DNA of 64,000 nt from Actinospineispora acaciae DSM 45401 (GCF_000620785.1 NZ_JIAI01000014.1:62001-126000), one strand, 5' to 3'. Shown: positions 25,862 to 35,045, counted from the stretch's first letter. Made by a program: numbers and translations. The notes: a model not told the origin generated them from the letters alone.

Positions 25862-27298
25862 TCAGCTCGTGATGCGCGCCAGCTCGGCGGCCACCGCTCG
25901 GTCGTGCTCGGCCTGGTCGCGGGCGGCGGCGCGCGGGCTCCAGCGGCCCTTCATCACGAAGATGAGCAGCACGAACACCACCACGCCCGCGAAGCAGATC
26001 CAGTACCAGGCGCGCCACTGTCCGGCGGCCAGCGCGTGCGCCTCGGCGTTCTCCGGGTCCTCGACGAGGGTGGTCACCGTGTTCACGACCAGCGGGATGA
26101 GCAGGAACGACGCGGTGACCACCAGCCGCAGCAGCCAGCCCCAGACCGCGAGCCCGGTGCCGATCAGCGCCGGGTTGCGGGCCTCCACCGTCTCGGTGAA
26201 CGCCGCCATCCAGCTCGCGTACGCGAACGCCAGCGTCACGTACAGCAGGCTGACGATCAGCGCCAGGGTGCCGAACGACGGGTGTTGGCCGGCCTGCAGG
26301 CCGAACACCACCACCATGACCGCCCCGCCGATGCCGCCGGCCAGCATGAACGGCTTGCGCACCCGCAGCTTGTCGGACAGGTACCCGGCGACCAGCAGCG
26401 CCACCGCGTCGGCGCCCCAGGCCCAGTTGCCCAGCGCGTTCGCCGCCGCCAGGTCGAACCCGAACATGATCACGACGTAGACGGTGAAGAACGCGACCAT
26501 CGTGTAGTAGATCAACAGCATCACCGAGACGCCGAGCGCGGAGGCGATCACGTCCAGGTGCAGCACCTGCCGCCAGGGGTGGCGCAGCGACCGTTCTATC
26601 TGGTCCGCGTCCAGGCCGCGCGCCCGCGCCTCCACCAGCACCCGGTCGCGCTCGGAGACCATCAACTGCCCGCGCAACCGGGGCGACAGCTCGCGCAGCC
26701 CGAACAGCGCGATCACGAACACCACCAGGCCGGCCGCGCCGCAGATGACGTACTGGCTCTGCCAGGTCTTCAGCGATGTGAGCGTCTGGCTGGCCACCGC
26801 ACTCACCACCAGGCTGCCCAGCACCGGCCCCATCGTCCAGAACCCCATCGCGGTGGCCCGGCCGACCTGCGGGGAGAAGTCCCTGATCAGCGCCGGCGTG
26901 GCGACCAGGATGACGCCCTCCACGAACGACACCACCAGCGTGACCACCGCCCACGCCAGCCCGGTGCGGACCTGCGGGAACACCACCAGCGTCAACAGCC
27001 CAGTGACCAGCAGGCCGATCACCACCAGGTTGGCCCGCCCGGAGCGGTCGGTGAACCCGGCGAACAGCGAGCCGAACGCGCCGACGAAGTTGCCGGCGGC
27101 CAGCGCGAGGACGAAGTAGAGGAACGACATGTGCAGGTCGGCGAGCATCAGGCTGGCCACGCCGCCGACGACGTACAGCTCGTAATACAGCATGACCGTG
27201 GCCAGCACGACGACCGCCAGGTAGCGCGCCCGCTCCCGGGGCGAGGGGTAGTGGTCCAGCTCGCGCCGCCACAGCCACGCCCAGCGCCCGTCCGCCAT
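25862..27298 (-). CDS. MFS transporter
   Basis: A 478-residue major facilitator protein with about twelve helices. The N-terminal cytoplasmic segment is ADGRWAWLWRRELDHYPS. The loop after helix 2 has FAGFTDRSGRANLVV, the motif-A region, and a long central loop holds RDRVLVEARARGLDADQIERS. The C-terminus is charged and cytoplasmic. The substrate is unknown. GGGGGG just before the ATG at 27298 selects that start over the longer frame. It lies upstream of aftA with 74 bases between and may be co-transcribed with it, but a link to wall synthesis is only inferred. Confidence 0.85.
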   Translation of the reverse strand: MADGRWAWLWRRELDHYPSPRERARYLAVVVLATVMLYYELYVVGGVASLMLADLHMSFLYFVLALAAGNFVGAFGSLFAGFTDRSGRANLVVIGLLVTGLLTLVVFPQVRTGLAWAVVTLVVSFVEGVILVATPALIRDFSPQVGRATAMGFWTMGPVLGSLVVSAVASQTLTSLKTWQSQYVICGAAGLVVFVIALFGLRELSPRLRGQLMVSERDRVLVEARARGLDADQIERSLRHPWRQVLHLDVIASALGVSVMLLIYYTMVAFFTVYVVIMFGFDLAAANALGNWAWGADAVALLVAGYLSDKLRVRKPFMLAGGIGGAVMVVVFGLQAGQHPSFGTLALIVSLLYVTLAFAYASWMAAFTETVEARNPALIGTGLAVWGWLLRLVVTASFLLIPLVVNTVTTLVEDPENAEAHALAAGQWRAWYWICFAGVVVFVLLIFVMKGRWSPRAAARDQAEHDRAVAAELARITS

Positions 27299-27435
27299 AC
27301 CGGCCCCCCACACGTCGCTGTGCCCCGGGTCACATCACGCTAACCCGGGTGGCGCCGGGGCGCGAGCTTGCTTTTCAGGGTCGGCGGGCACGACGATCAC
27401 CTGATCCACCAGCGCTAGGCAGACGGCGGAGGCGA

Positions 27436-28329
27436 GTGATACCGGTGCGCAACGAGTGGGACGACAAGAGCGACGAGCCCGGCCCGGGGCTGACGGCGTC
27501 CTGGGCGGCCGTGCTCCGCGACGTCCGTTCGCTGGCCGTCGACCTGACCACCGCCGGCACCGAGATGGCCCGCCAGGTACCGGTGCCGCCGCTCGAGCAG
27601 CTCGTCAGCGGCTGGGGCCGGGTGGAGGACGCGATGCTGCGCGAGCTCAAGGCCCGCCTGGACCACCTGGACGACCCGGCGTACCGCCCGGAGCCCACCC
27701 CCGGCGCCCACCCCAGCACCCCGGCGCGGCTGCTGGACAACCTGCTGACGGCGTCCATCGACGCGGACTCCGCGCAGAGCCGCGAGGCGCTGTACACCTC
27801 GTTGCTGCTGCGGATGGTCCCCGACGAGGCGCGCATCCTCGCCGCGCTGGCCGACGGCACCCGCTACCCGCTGGTGCACATCAAGACCAGGGGAAACGGC
27901 GGGCGGACGGTGCTGGCCAACGCCTCCACGGTCGGCCGGGCCGCCGGCGTGCAGGTGCCCGAGGTGGTGCCGACCTACGTGGGCCACCTGCGCGCACTGG
28001 GGCTGGCCGACGAAGGGCCCGCGGACGAGTCGCTGTCGGTCCAGTACGACATCCTGCTCGGCGAGCCCGCGGTGCGCCACGCCGACGAGCAGGCGCACGA
28101 CGTCGGCCGGCTGGGCACCCGGGTGGTGCGCCGCACGCTGCGCATCTCGCCGCTGGGCCGGGCGCTGTGGCGGGCCTGCCGGCCGGACGACGAGACCGAG
28201 GCCGGCCTGCACCCGTCCGACTCCGACCTGCTGGACGGCGTGACCCCGCTGCCGCACCACACGCCGGACACCATCTACCGCCCCGAGAACGGGAGCCACC
28301 CCGCCGGACCCACCGGCGGACCGCCGTGA
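27436..28329 (+). CDS. DUF4393-like protein coupled to a DUF445 gene
   Basis: A 297-residue soluble protein resembling the DUF4393/Abi-alpha family. The N-terminal helical part contains WAAVLRDVRSLAVDLTTAG and QLVSGWGRVEDAMLRELKARL. The middle has RLLDNLLTASIDADSAQSREALYTSLLLRMVPDEARILAALADG, the recognisable core of the family. The C-terminal part is winged-helix-like (ISPLGRALWRACRP). GTG codons at 27436 and 27445 are both possible starts after GGCGGAGGCGA. Its stop overlaps the next start (GTGA), so the two act together. Some DUF4393 proteins are phage-exclusion factors, but that role is not shown here. Confidence 0.65.
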   Translation: MIPVRNEWDDKSDEPGPGLTASWAAVLRDVRSLAVDLTTAGTEMARQVPVPPLEQLVSGWGRVEDAMLRELKARLDHLDDPAYRPEPTPGAHPSTPARLLDNLLTASIDADSAQSREALYTSLLLRMVPDEARILAALADGTRYPLVHIKTRGNGGRTVLANASTVGRAAGVQVPEVVPTYVGHLRALGLADEGPADESLSVQYDILLGEPAVRHADEQAHDVGRLGTRVVRRTLRISPLGRALWRACRPDDETEAGLHPSDSDLLDGVTPLPHHTPDTIYRPENGSHPAGPTGGPP

Positions 28330-29567
28330 GCAGCCCGGCCGAGATCCTGGCCGACGTCACCCGCAACTGGCCCGTCTACGTCTCGATGCCGTTCATCGCG
28401 GCCGCCATCGGCTACCTGACCAAGCTGGTCGCCATCGAGATGATGTTCAAGCCGATCGAGTTCGTCGGCCGCAAGCCGTTCGGCTGGCAGGGCGTGGTGC
28501 CGCGCCGCGCCGCCCGGATGGCCGGCATCGCGACCGACACCATGACCAACCAGTTGATCACGCCGGCGGAGATCTTCGGCCGGCTGGATCCGCGCCGGGT
28601 GGCCAAGGAGATCGAACAGCCGCTGGTCGCCGCGATCGACGACATCACCCGCGAGGTGGCCGCCGCGACCCAGCCGGACCTCTGGGAGGCGCTGCCGGAC
28701 CGGATCAAGGACCTGATCGTGGCCAGGGTGCGGCGGCAGGCGCCGCAGCTTGTCGAGAAGGTCATGCAGCAGGTCCAGACCGACATCGACTCGGTGTTCG
28801 ACCTCAAGGGCATGGTCGTCACCAACCTGGTGCGGGACAAGGCGCTGCTGAACAAGATCTTCCGGGAGGCCGGGCACCAGGAGTTCCGGTTCATCGCGCG
28901 GGTCGGCGCGCCGTTCGGGTTCGCCATCGGGGTGATCCAGACGGTGGCCTGGGCGGTGTTCCGGGAGCCGCTGCTGCTGCCCGCGTTCGGCCTGATCACC
29001 GGGTGGGCGACGGACTGGCTGGCGCTGCGGATGGTGTTCCGCCCGATGTACCCGCGCAAGTTCTTCGGGCTGTTCACCTGGCAGGGGCTGTTCTTCAAGC
29101 GCCGCGCCGAGGTGGCCCGCGACTACGGCGACCTGATCGCCAAGGAGATCATCACCCCGCGCCGGGTCGTGGAGGCGGTGCTCAACGGCCCGCTGTCGGA
29201 CCGGCTGTTCGCCCTGGTCCAGCGCGAGGTGCACCGGATCATCGACTCCCAGGTCGGGCTGGCGCGGCCGCTGCTGGTGGTGGCCGTCGGCGGGCGGCGC
29301 TACCAGCGGATGAAGGCGCTGGTCACGCTGCGGGTGATGGAACGGTTACCGGAGGCCATGGCGCACGTGGAGGACTACGCCACGGACGCCATGGACATCC
29401 GCAACACGCTGATGACCAAGATGCAGCAGCTGTCCGCCAAGCAGTTCGAGCGCCTGCTGCGCCCGGCCTTCGAACAGGACGAGTGGATCCTGATCGCCAC
29501 CGGCGCCGTGCTCGGCTTCGCCGTCGGCGAGCTACAGATCCTGATCGTCGAGTTCCTGACCCGTTAG
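28326..29567 (+). CDS. DUF445 family membrane protein
   Basis: A 413-residue protein with the DUF445 arrangement: an N-terminal membrane helix (VYVSMPFIAAAIGYLTKLVAIEMMF), a helical soluble region, a central hydrophobic pair (FGFAIGVIQTVAWAVF, LLLPAFGLITGWATDWLALRMVF), and a C-terminal helix (WILIATGAVLGFAVGELQILIVEF). The duplicated motif TKLVAIEMMFKP / TDWLALRMVFRP, both followed by a WQG segment, is typical of the family. The function is unknown. It is translationally coupled to the DUF4393-like gene and convergent with NDH-2, with four bases between the stops. Confidence 0.85.
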   Translation: MSSPAEILADVTRNWPVYVSMPFIAAAIGYLTKLVAIEMMFKPIEFVGRKPFGWQGVVPRRAARMAGIATDTMTNQLITPAEIFGRLDPRRVAKEIEQPLVAAIDDITREVAAATQPDLWEALPDRIKDLIVARVRRQAPQLVEKVMQQVQTDIDSVFDLKGMVVTNLVRDKALLNKIFREAGHQEFRFIARVGAPFGFAIGVIQTVAWAVFREPLLLPAFGLITGWATDWLALRMVFRPMYPRKFFGLFTWQGLFFKRRAEVARDYGDLIAKEIITPRRVVEAVLNGPLSDRLFALVQREVHRIIDSQVGLARPLLVVAVGGRRYQRMKALVTLRVMERLPEAMAHVEDYATDAMDIRNTLMTKMQQLSAKQFERLLRPAFEQDEWILIATGAVLGFAVGELQILIVEFLTR

Positions 29568-29571
29568 TGGC

Positions 29572-30891
29572 TCACGGCTTCTTTTCCTGGCCGATTGCGC
29601 GGGAGAACTCCGCCTTGGGCTCGTGGATCTGGCCCAGGGCGACCACCTCGCGGCGGAACAGCAGCGCCTGCGTCCAGTCGGTGACGATGCGGAACTTGCG
29701 GTTGAAGGTGGGCATCCGGCTCAGGTGGTAGGTGCGGTGCATGAACCAGGCCACCACGCCCTTGAGCTTGATGCCGTAGATCTCCGCCGCGCCCTTGTAC
29801 AGCCCGAGGCTGGCCACCGAGCCGGCGTAGCTGTGCTTGTACGGCTTGACCGGGCGGCCGCGCAGGTGCGCGACGACGTTGTCGGCCAGCACCTTGGCCT
29901 GGCGGACCGCGTGCTGGGCGGACGGGCTGGTCTTGGCGTTCGGGTCGCTCTTGGACAGGTCGGGCACGGACGCGCAGTCGCCCGCGCTGAACACCTCGGG
30001 GCTGCCCTCCACCTGCAGGGAGGCGCCGCAGGTCACGCGGCCCTTGTCGTCGAGCGGGAGGTCGGTGTTGGCCAGCATCGGGTTGGGCTTGACGCCGGCG
30101 GTCCAGACGATGGTGTCGGCGTCGAACTCGGTGCCGTCGTCGAGCACCACGTGCCCGCCCTCCATGGACTTCACCCTGGTGTCCAGGAAGACCTCGATGC
30201 CGGCGTCCATCAGCTGCTTGACCGTGTAGCGGCCCATCGGCGCGCTGACCTCGGGCATGATCCGCCCGGCCGCCTCGACCAGGACCCAGCGCAGGTCGGA
30301 GCGGTCGATGTTCTCGTAGTAGCGCGCGGCGTAGCGCGACATGTCGGCCAGCTCGGCCAGCGCCTCCACCCCGGCGTAGCCGCCGCCGACCACCAGGAAG
30401 GTGAGCAGCTTGCGGCGCAGCGCCGGGTCGATCGTGCTGGACGCCTCGTCCATCCGGGACAGCACGTGGTTGCGCAGGTAGATGGCTTCGGCCACGGTCT
30501 TGAAGGCGATGCCGTGCTCGGCCAGCCCGGGGATGGGCAGGGTGCGCGCCACCGAGCCCGGCGAGACCACCAGCACGTCGTAGCCGAGCTGCGTGACGTG
30601 CCCGGCGGCCGCCTCCACCGTCACCTCGCGGCGCTCCCGGTTGATCGCGGTGACCCGGCCGGTCAGCACGTGACACTTACGGAGCACCTTGCGGAGCGGC
30701 ACCACCACGTGCCGGGGCTCGACGGACCCGGCGGCCGCCTCCGGCAGGAACGGCTGGTAGGTCATGTTCGACTGCGGGTCGATGACCGTCACGGAGGCCT
30801 CGTCCGCGCCCAGCTTGCTCTGCAGGCGCAGCGCCGTGTACATCCCGACGTAGCCGCCACCGACGATCACGATGCGCGTGTTGCGAGCCAT
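29572..30891 (-). CDS. ndh: type II NADH dehydrogenase
   Basis: NDH-2 passes electrons from NADH through FAD to quinone without proton pumping, at the inner face of the membrane. The 439-residue protein has the FAD-binding motif GGGYVG at residues 11-16 and a second dinucleotide motif FLVVGGGYAGVEAL near residue 170. VWTAGVKPNPML precedes the C-terminal FAD aspartate in FSAGDCASVPD. The region TYHLSRMPTFNRKFRIVTDW fits the membrane-attachment end. Other ferredoxin- or quinone-linked FAD oxidoreductases look similar, but length and order fit NDH-2. Confidence 0.85.
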   Translation of the reverse strand: MARNTRIVIVGGGYVGMYTALRLQSKLGADEASVTVIDPQSNMTYQPFLPEAAAGSVEPRHVVVPLRKVLRKCHVLTGRVTAINRERREVTVEAAAGHVTQLGYDVLVVSPGSVARTLPIPGLAEHGIAFKTVAEAIYLRNHVLSRMDEASSTIDPALRRKLLTFLVVGGGYAGVEALAELADMSRYAARYYENIDRSDLRWVLVEAAGRIMPEVSAPMGRYTVKQLMDAGIEVFLDTRVKSMEGGHVVLDDGTEFDADTIVWTAGVKPNPMLANTDLPLDDKGRVTCGASLQVEGSPEVFSAGDCASVPDLSKSDPNAKTSPSAQHAVRQAKVLADNVVAHLRGRPVKPYKHSYAGSVASLGLYKGAAEIYGIKLKGVVAWFMHRTYHLSRMPTFNRKFRIVTDWTQALLFRREVVALGQIHEPKAEFSRAIGQEKKP

Positions 30892-30962
30892 GCCTCCATG
30901 CTCCCAAACTTCGGGACGGGCGTGGGTGGGGATAACGGGTGAGCCTGGTCGCTGGGTGGGGG

Positions 30963-30968
30963 TACGCT
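30963..30968 (+). promoter_or_regulatory. -10 element for leaderless vapB-like gene
   Basis: TACGCT lies six bases before the ATG at 30975, the spacing expected when transcription starts at the start codon. No ribosome site is present. Confidence 0.5.
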
Positions 30969-30974
30969 TTACTT

Positions 30975-31244
30975 ATGGAGACGTTGGTAAAGCACGACGA
31001 TCGGCGGGTGCGGACCACCAAGGTCAGCAGGAAGAACCAGGTGACGCTGCCGGTTGCCGCACTGCGGGCCGCCCAGGTGGCGCCGGGTGACGTGCTGCGC
31101 GTCGAGGTCGAGGCGCCCGGGGTGTTCCGGCTGGTCCGCCAGAGCAACGACCCGTGGTGGGAGCTGTTCGAGGAGACCGTCGGCATCGGGGGCATCACCA
31201 CCCGGGAGGAGTTGGAGGAGATGCGGGACGAGTGGGAGCGGTAG
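30975..31244 (+). CDS. AbrB/MazE-like antitoxin
   Basis: An 89-residue antitoxin-type protein. The N-terminal swapped-hairpin DNA-binding domain reads VRTTKVSRKNQVTLPVAALRAAQVAPGDVLRVEVE (about residues 11-45). The acidic C-terminal region, with WWELFEETVGIGG and [12 protein letters not shown], should wrap the toxin. The PIN-domain gene overlaps its last 13 bases. The pair should repress its own promoter, as known VapB proteins do. Confidence 0.8.
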   Translation: METLVKHDDRRVRTTKVSRKNQVTLPVAALRAAQVAPGDVLRVEVEAPGVFRLVRQSNDPWWELFEETVGIGGITTREELEEMRDEWER

Positions 31245-31630
31245 CGCTGGACACCAGCGTGGTGATCGGCCTGCTCGAGCCGGGCGACCCCCACCACGCG
31301 TCCACCCGGGCCGAGGTGGCGGCCGCCCGGCGACGGGGCGACACGTTCGTGCTGCCCGCGTCCGTGCTCTCCGAGGCACTGGTCGGCGGGTACCGGCTGG
31401 GCACGGCGCCCGACCGGCGACGACGGATCGTCACGCTCTTCGGTCCGGTCCGGCCGATCGACGAGGGTCTCGCGCTGGTAGCGGCCGAGCTGCGGGGCCG
31501 GCACCGGTCGCTGCGGCTGGCGGACGCGTTCGTGATCGCCACCGGCATCGTGGAACAGGCCGCCGTGCTCACCTGTGACCGCCGTCTGGCCGCGGTGGAC
31601 GGGCGGGTTCAGGTCATCCCGCCTGACTAA
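31232..31630 (+). CDS. vapC: PIN-domain ribonuclease toxin, VapC-like
   Basis: A 132-residue PIN domain. The first catalytic Asp is residue 7 ([16 protein letters not shown]). The glutamate is in [12 protein letters not shown], and the later acidic pair is in [11 protein letters not shown] and LTCDRRL. These four acidic positions form the metal site used to cut RNA. The GTG start at 31232 lies inside the antitoxin gene, giving translational coupling. Its 3' end overlaps the convergent udg gene by 17 bases, so the two genes share coding bases there. The target RNA is unknown. Confidence 0.82.
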   Translation: MGAVALDTSVVIGLLEPGDPHHASTRAEVAAARRRGDTFVLPASVLSEALVGGYRLGTAPDRRRRIVTLFGPVRPIDEGLALVAAELRGRHRSLRLADAFVIATGIVEQAAVLTCDRRLAAVDGRVQVIPPD

Positions 31631-32324
31631 TCCCGGCGAGCTTGGCGGCGTTGTCGAGCACGGTGCACAGCATGTCCGGGGTGAGCCGGCCGGTGAACGT
31701 GTTCTGCTGGCTGACGTGGTAGCAGCCGAGCAGGTGCAGCGGGCGGCGGTCGGGGTGCGCGGCGGCCAGCTCGACATGCGCGCCGTGGCCGAACACCGGG
31801 CGCGGGCGGGGCACCGTCCAGCCCGCCTCGGCCAGCACCGGCAACAGCGCCTGCCAGCCGAAACCGCCGAGCACCATCACCGCGCGCAGGGTGGGCGTGA
31901 GCAACCGCAGCTCGTCGGCGAGCCAGTGCCGGCAGGCGTCCCGCTCGGCCGGGGTCGGCTTGTTCTCCGGCGGCGCGCAGTGCACCGGCGAGGTGATCCG
32001 GGTGCCGTACAGGGTCAGGCCGTCGTCCTTGTGCACGGCGGTCGGCTGGTTGGCCAGGCCGACGGCGTGCAGCGCGGCGTAGAGCACGTCGCCGCTGCGG
32101 TCGCCGGTGAACATCCGGCCGGTCCGGTTGGCGCCGTGCGCGGCGGGTGCCAGGCCGACGATGAGCAGCCGTGCGTCCGGCGGGCCGAACCCGGGCACCG
32201 GCCGGCCCCAGTACTCCTGGTCGGCGAACGCGGCCCGCTTCTCCCTGGCCACCCGCTCGCGCCAGTCGACCAGCCTCGGGCAGGCCCGGCAGTCACTGAC
32301 CGCTCTATCCAGCTCCGCCAGCAT
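31614..32324 (-). CDS. udgB: uracil-DNA glycosylase, family 5 (UdgB)
   Basis: UdgB removes uracil, hypoxanthine and related bases from DNA in base-excision repair. The 236-residue protein has the iron-sulfur cysteines C12 and C15 (DCRACPRL) plus two later ones ([18 protein letters not shown]). Motif [15 protein letters not shown], without the polar catalytic residue of other families, and motif [13 protein letters not shown] mark family 5. The C-terminal codons overlap the vapC-like gene. Twelve bases separate it from the ppx stop on the same strand. Confidence 0.9.
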   Translation of the reverse strand: MLAELDRAVSDCRACPRLVDWRERVAREKRAAFADQEYWGRPVPGFGPPDARLLIVGLAPAAHGANRTGRMFTGDRSGDVLYAALHAVGLANQPTAVHKDDGLTLYGTRITSPVHCAPPENKPTPAERDACRHWLADELRLLTPTLRAVMVLGGFGWQALLPVLAEAGWTVPRPRPVFGHGAHVELAAAHPDRRPLHLLGCYHVSQQNTFTGRLTPDMLCTVLDNAAKLAGISQAG

Positions 32325-32336
32325 CGCGTCTGGTTC

Positions 32337-33290
32337 CTAGGCCAGCGACAGCGCGATGCCGTCGAGGATGTCGTGCTCGCTGACCACCAGCTCGGAGATG
32401 CCGGCGCGCTTGGCCAGCTCCTCCGCGAGCACCGCCACGATCAGCGCGCCGCCGCCGATCACGTCCACCCGCCCGGGGTGCATGGCACCGAACCGCATGC
32501 GCTCCTCCCGCGACAGCGTCAGCAGCTCGTCGGCCACCCGGTGCACCTCGGTCAGGTCCAGGCGGGACAGGTGGATCGCGTCCGCATCGTAGGTCGGCAG
32601 CCGCTGGGAGATCGCGGACAGCGTGGTCACCGTGCCGGCCACGCCGACCCAGGTGTGCGCGCCGTCCACCGGCACGTGGTCGAACGCCTCGGCCAGGATC
32701 CGGTGCGCGAGCTCGTGGGCCTCGGCGCGCTCGTCGGCGGTTGGCGGGTCGGAGCGCAGGCACCGCTCGGTGATCCGGACGCAGCCGATGTCCACCGAGC
32801 GGGCGGCCTGGACCTCGGCGTCGCCGTTGTCCCGGGTGCCGATGACCACCTCGGTCGAGCCGCCGCCGACGTCGACCACGACGAACGGGCCGTCGCTCCC
32901 GGGCAGGTCGCCGACCGCGCCGATGAACGAGAGCCTGGCCTCGGTGTCGCCGCTGATCACCTCGGCCTCGGCGCCGAGCGTGGCGCGGACCATGCCGAAG
33001 AAGTCCTCCCGGTTGGACGCGTCCCTGGTCGCCGAGGTGGCGACCATCCGCACCCGCTCGGTGCCGGCCTCGCGCAGGATCGCCGTGTAGTCCGCTAGCG
33101 CCTCGCGGGTGCGCTCGATGGCGTCCGGGGCGAGCACGCCGGTCGCGTCGACGCCCTTGCCCAGGCGCACGATCCTGGTTTCGCGGTGCACGTCGGTGAG
33201 GCGTTGCCGCCCGTCCGGGCCGGGCGCGGCGTCGGCCACCAGCAGTCGGATCGAGTTCGTCCCGCAGTCGATGGCGGCGACTCTCGGCAT
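32337..33290 (-). CDS. ppx: Ppx/GppA phosphatase
   Basis: This enzyme hydrolyses inorganic polyphosphate or the gamma-phosphate of pppGpp. The 317-residue, single-module form matches mycobacterial Ppx. The actin-like fold shows phosphate motif 1 VAAIDCGTNSIRLLVAD at the start and VVVDVGGGSTEVVIG near residue 140. The catalytic Glu sits in the TSATRDASNREDFF region. In M. tuberculosis ppx2 follows eno, ftsB and the DUF501 gene directly; here about 6 kb of other genes intervene. Confidence 0.9.
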   Translation of the reverse strand: MPRVAAIDCGTNSIRLLVADAAPGPDGRQRLTDVHRETRIVRLGKGVDATGVLAPDAIERTREALADYTAILREAGTERVRMVATSATRDASNREDFFGMVRATLGAEAEVISGDTEARLSFIGAVGDLPGSDGPFVVVDVGGGSTEVVIGTRDNGDAEVQAARSVDIGCVRITERCLRSDPPTADERAEAHELAHRILAEAFDHVPVDGAHTWVGVAGTVTTLSAISQRLPTYDADAIHLSRLDLTEVHRVADELLTLSREERMRFGAMHPGRVDVIGGGALIVAVLAEELAKRAGISELVVSEHDILDGIALSLA

Positions 33291-33380
33291 GCCCGCTCCT
33301 CGGTGGTCGTGCTCGTCGTTGGCTTCCGGGACGACGGGTGCCCGGCGCTTTCCACGTTACCGAGGCATGCTCGATGGACG

Positions 33381-35045
33381 TCAGCGGCTCGGGGCCGGCG
33401 CCGCGGACGGTGTCGGGATGACCGACGTTGACGAACCCGTCGAGGCGGGGGCGTCCCGTTCGACCACGATGATCGGGCCTGGCGCCTGCTGGGGCGGTGT
33501 GGTCGGTGTGGTCGGTGTGGCCGGCGTGGGTCCGGGCTGTGTGGTCGGGACGGCGTGGGGTGTCGGTGTGGCTTGAGGGGCGGCCGAGGTGGGTGGGACG
33601 GCCATGCCCGTCGGCCCCGCCGAAGGCGCCGTGGACGCCGACCCGGATCCCGGCGCCGACTCCGCGCCGCCCCCCGCCGGTGCCGAGCCGGACGGTCCGG
33701 GCTGAGCTGACGGTGACCGAGGCGTGCCCTCCCGCGACGGCGACCCACCGGTCCCGCCCGCGCTGCCGTCCGCCGAACCGCTCCGTTCCGGGGACGGAGC
33801 CGCCGCGCTCGACGGCGGGGGCGCCGACGTGGGTCCGGCCGCGATCGTCGATCCCGCCGTCGAACCGTCCGTGGACCCGCGCGAGGGCCCGCCGGTTGGT
33901 CCGGCGGTCGGGCCGGCGGTCGGGCCGGCGGTCGGGCCGCCCGATGGTCCGTTGCCGGGGCCGGTCGTTGGTCCGCTGGCCGGGCCGCGGGTCGGGCCAT
34001 TCCCCGGTCCGTTCACCGGGCCGTTCGTCGGTCCGTGGGTCGGGCGACCGCCCGGAGCGGGCTGGCCCTCCCGGCCGCTAGACCGACCGTCGGTCGGTAT
34101 TGCCGTCGGCTGGGCGCGCGGCGGCCGGGTGAACGGTGCCGGCGGCGGTGTGGGGGATACGGGCGGGGGTTTGGGCGCGGCGTTCGGCGAGGGCACGGCG
34201 TTCGGCGGGCGCGGCGTCGACTCGGGGACCGGGGCAACGGACGCGGCGCCCTCTGCGTACGCCCGGGACCACGCACGCACGCTGCCCAGATAGCTCGGCG
34301 AGTCCCGATAACGCAGCACGGCGGCCGCCATCCGATCCGGCGCGTCCATGTCCGCCCCGCTCGCGCACAGGAAACGCCCGGCCGCGAGCGCGGCGTCGAA
34401 CACGTTGTCCGCGTCGGGCGGCCGCCCGTCCACACCGGCCGCGTACCGCCGCCACACCGCCGGCAGCAGCTGCATCGGGCCGACCGCGCGGTCCCACCGG
34501 CGGTCGCCGTCCAGCGTGCCCCCGTCGGTGTCCGGCACCCGCGGCAGCTTCCGGGATCCGTCCAGCCGAGGCCCGAGGATCCGCCCGATGGTTCGCCCCG
34601 AAGCGTCCACCCGCCCGCCGCTCGCATGCCCGGACTCGGCGCGCCCCACCGCCGCCAGCAGCGACCAGTGCAGCCGGCACCCGGGCGCGGTGCTCGCCAG
34701 GACCCGTTCCGCGCGCTGGTACGCGGCCAGCGGCACGCCCGGCACCCCGCTCGGCCCAACCGGCACCCGCGCAGGCTCGACGGGCGCGCCGGCGGGCGGC
34801 TCGGTCGTGATCAGCTCTCCGGTCGGCGCGCCGCCCGTCGCGGACTCCCCCGGCAACGGCGCCGGGATCGCCGCCCGCAACGGCACCGAACCCGGCAACG
34901 CCGGACCCCCGGCCGCCGGATCGGCCGGACCCGGACCATCGGCCGCCGGCTCGCGCCCGCGCACCACACCGAGAACGGCGAGCACGCCGAAGCCCACGAT
35001 CAGCAGCACCCAGGCCGACGGTCGTCCACCACGCCCGAACCGCAC
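33381..35045 (-). CDS. membrane-anchored lytic transglycosylase with long GPT-repeat tail
   Basis: A 554-residue protein. A membrane anchor at residues 11-28 (AWVLLIVGFGVLAVLGVV) is followed by a Pro/Ala linker. The transglycosylase-like SLT domain (about residues 105-250) has the catalytic Glu137 in AAVGRAESGH and AVGPMQLLPAVWRRY. Residues 280-550 are disordered and rich in Pro, Gly, Ser and Thr, including GPT-type repeats (NGPGNGPT, AGPTAGPTAGPT). The catalytic half resembles the LpqU-type transglycosylases of the eno region in M. tuberculosis. GTG codons at 35045 and 35081 are both possible starts. Confidence 0.78.
   Translation of the reverse strand: MRFGRGGRPSAWVLLIVGFGVLAVLGVVRGREPAADGPGPADPAAGGPALPGSVPLRAAIPAPLPGESATGGAPTGELITTEPPAGAPVEPARVPVGPSGVPGVPLAAYQRAERVLASTAPGCRLHWSLLAAVGRAESGHASGGRVDASGRTIGRILGPRLDGSRKLPRVPDTDGGTLDGDRRWDRAVGPMQLLPAVWRRYAAGVDGRPPDADNVFDAALAAGRFLCASGADMDAPDRMAAAVLRYRDSPSYLGSVRAWSRAYAEGAASVAPVPESTPRPPNAVPSPNAAPKPPPVSPTPPPAPFTRPPRAQPTAIPTDGRSSGREGQPAPGGRPTHGPTNGPVNGPGNGPTRGPASGPTTGPGNGPSGGPTAGPTAGPTAGPTGGPSRGSTDGSTAGSTIAAGPTSAPPPSSAAAPSPERSGSADGSAGGTGGSPSREGTPRSPSAQPGPSGSAPAGGGAESAPGSGSASTAPSAGPTGMAVPPTSAAPQATPTPHAVPTTQPGPTPATPTTPTTPPQQAPGPIIVVERDAPASTGSSTSVIPTPSAAPAPSR

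Noticed and set aside
23844-27311. A continuous 1155-codon frame suggesting an MFS-AftA fusion
   Set aside because: The upstream half of this frame is Arg/Gly/Ala-rich noise. The real MFS gene lies in another frame with its own ribosome site and stop at 25862.
29558-29578. Terminator hairpin between the DUF445 and NDH-2 stops
   Set aside because: Only a 4-bp stem (CCGT/ACGG) can form, too weak to call, although the bases resemble the hairpin family found elsewhere.
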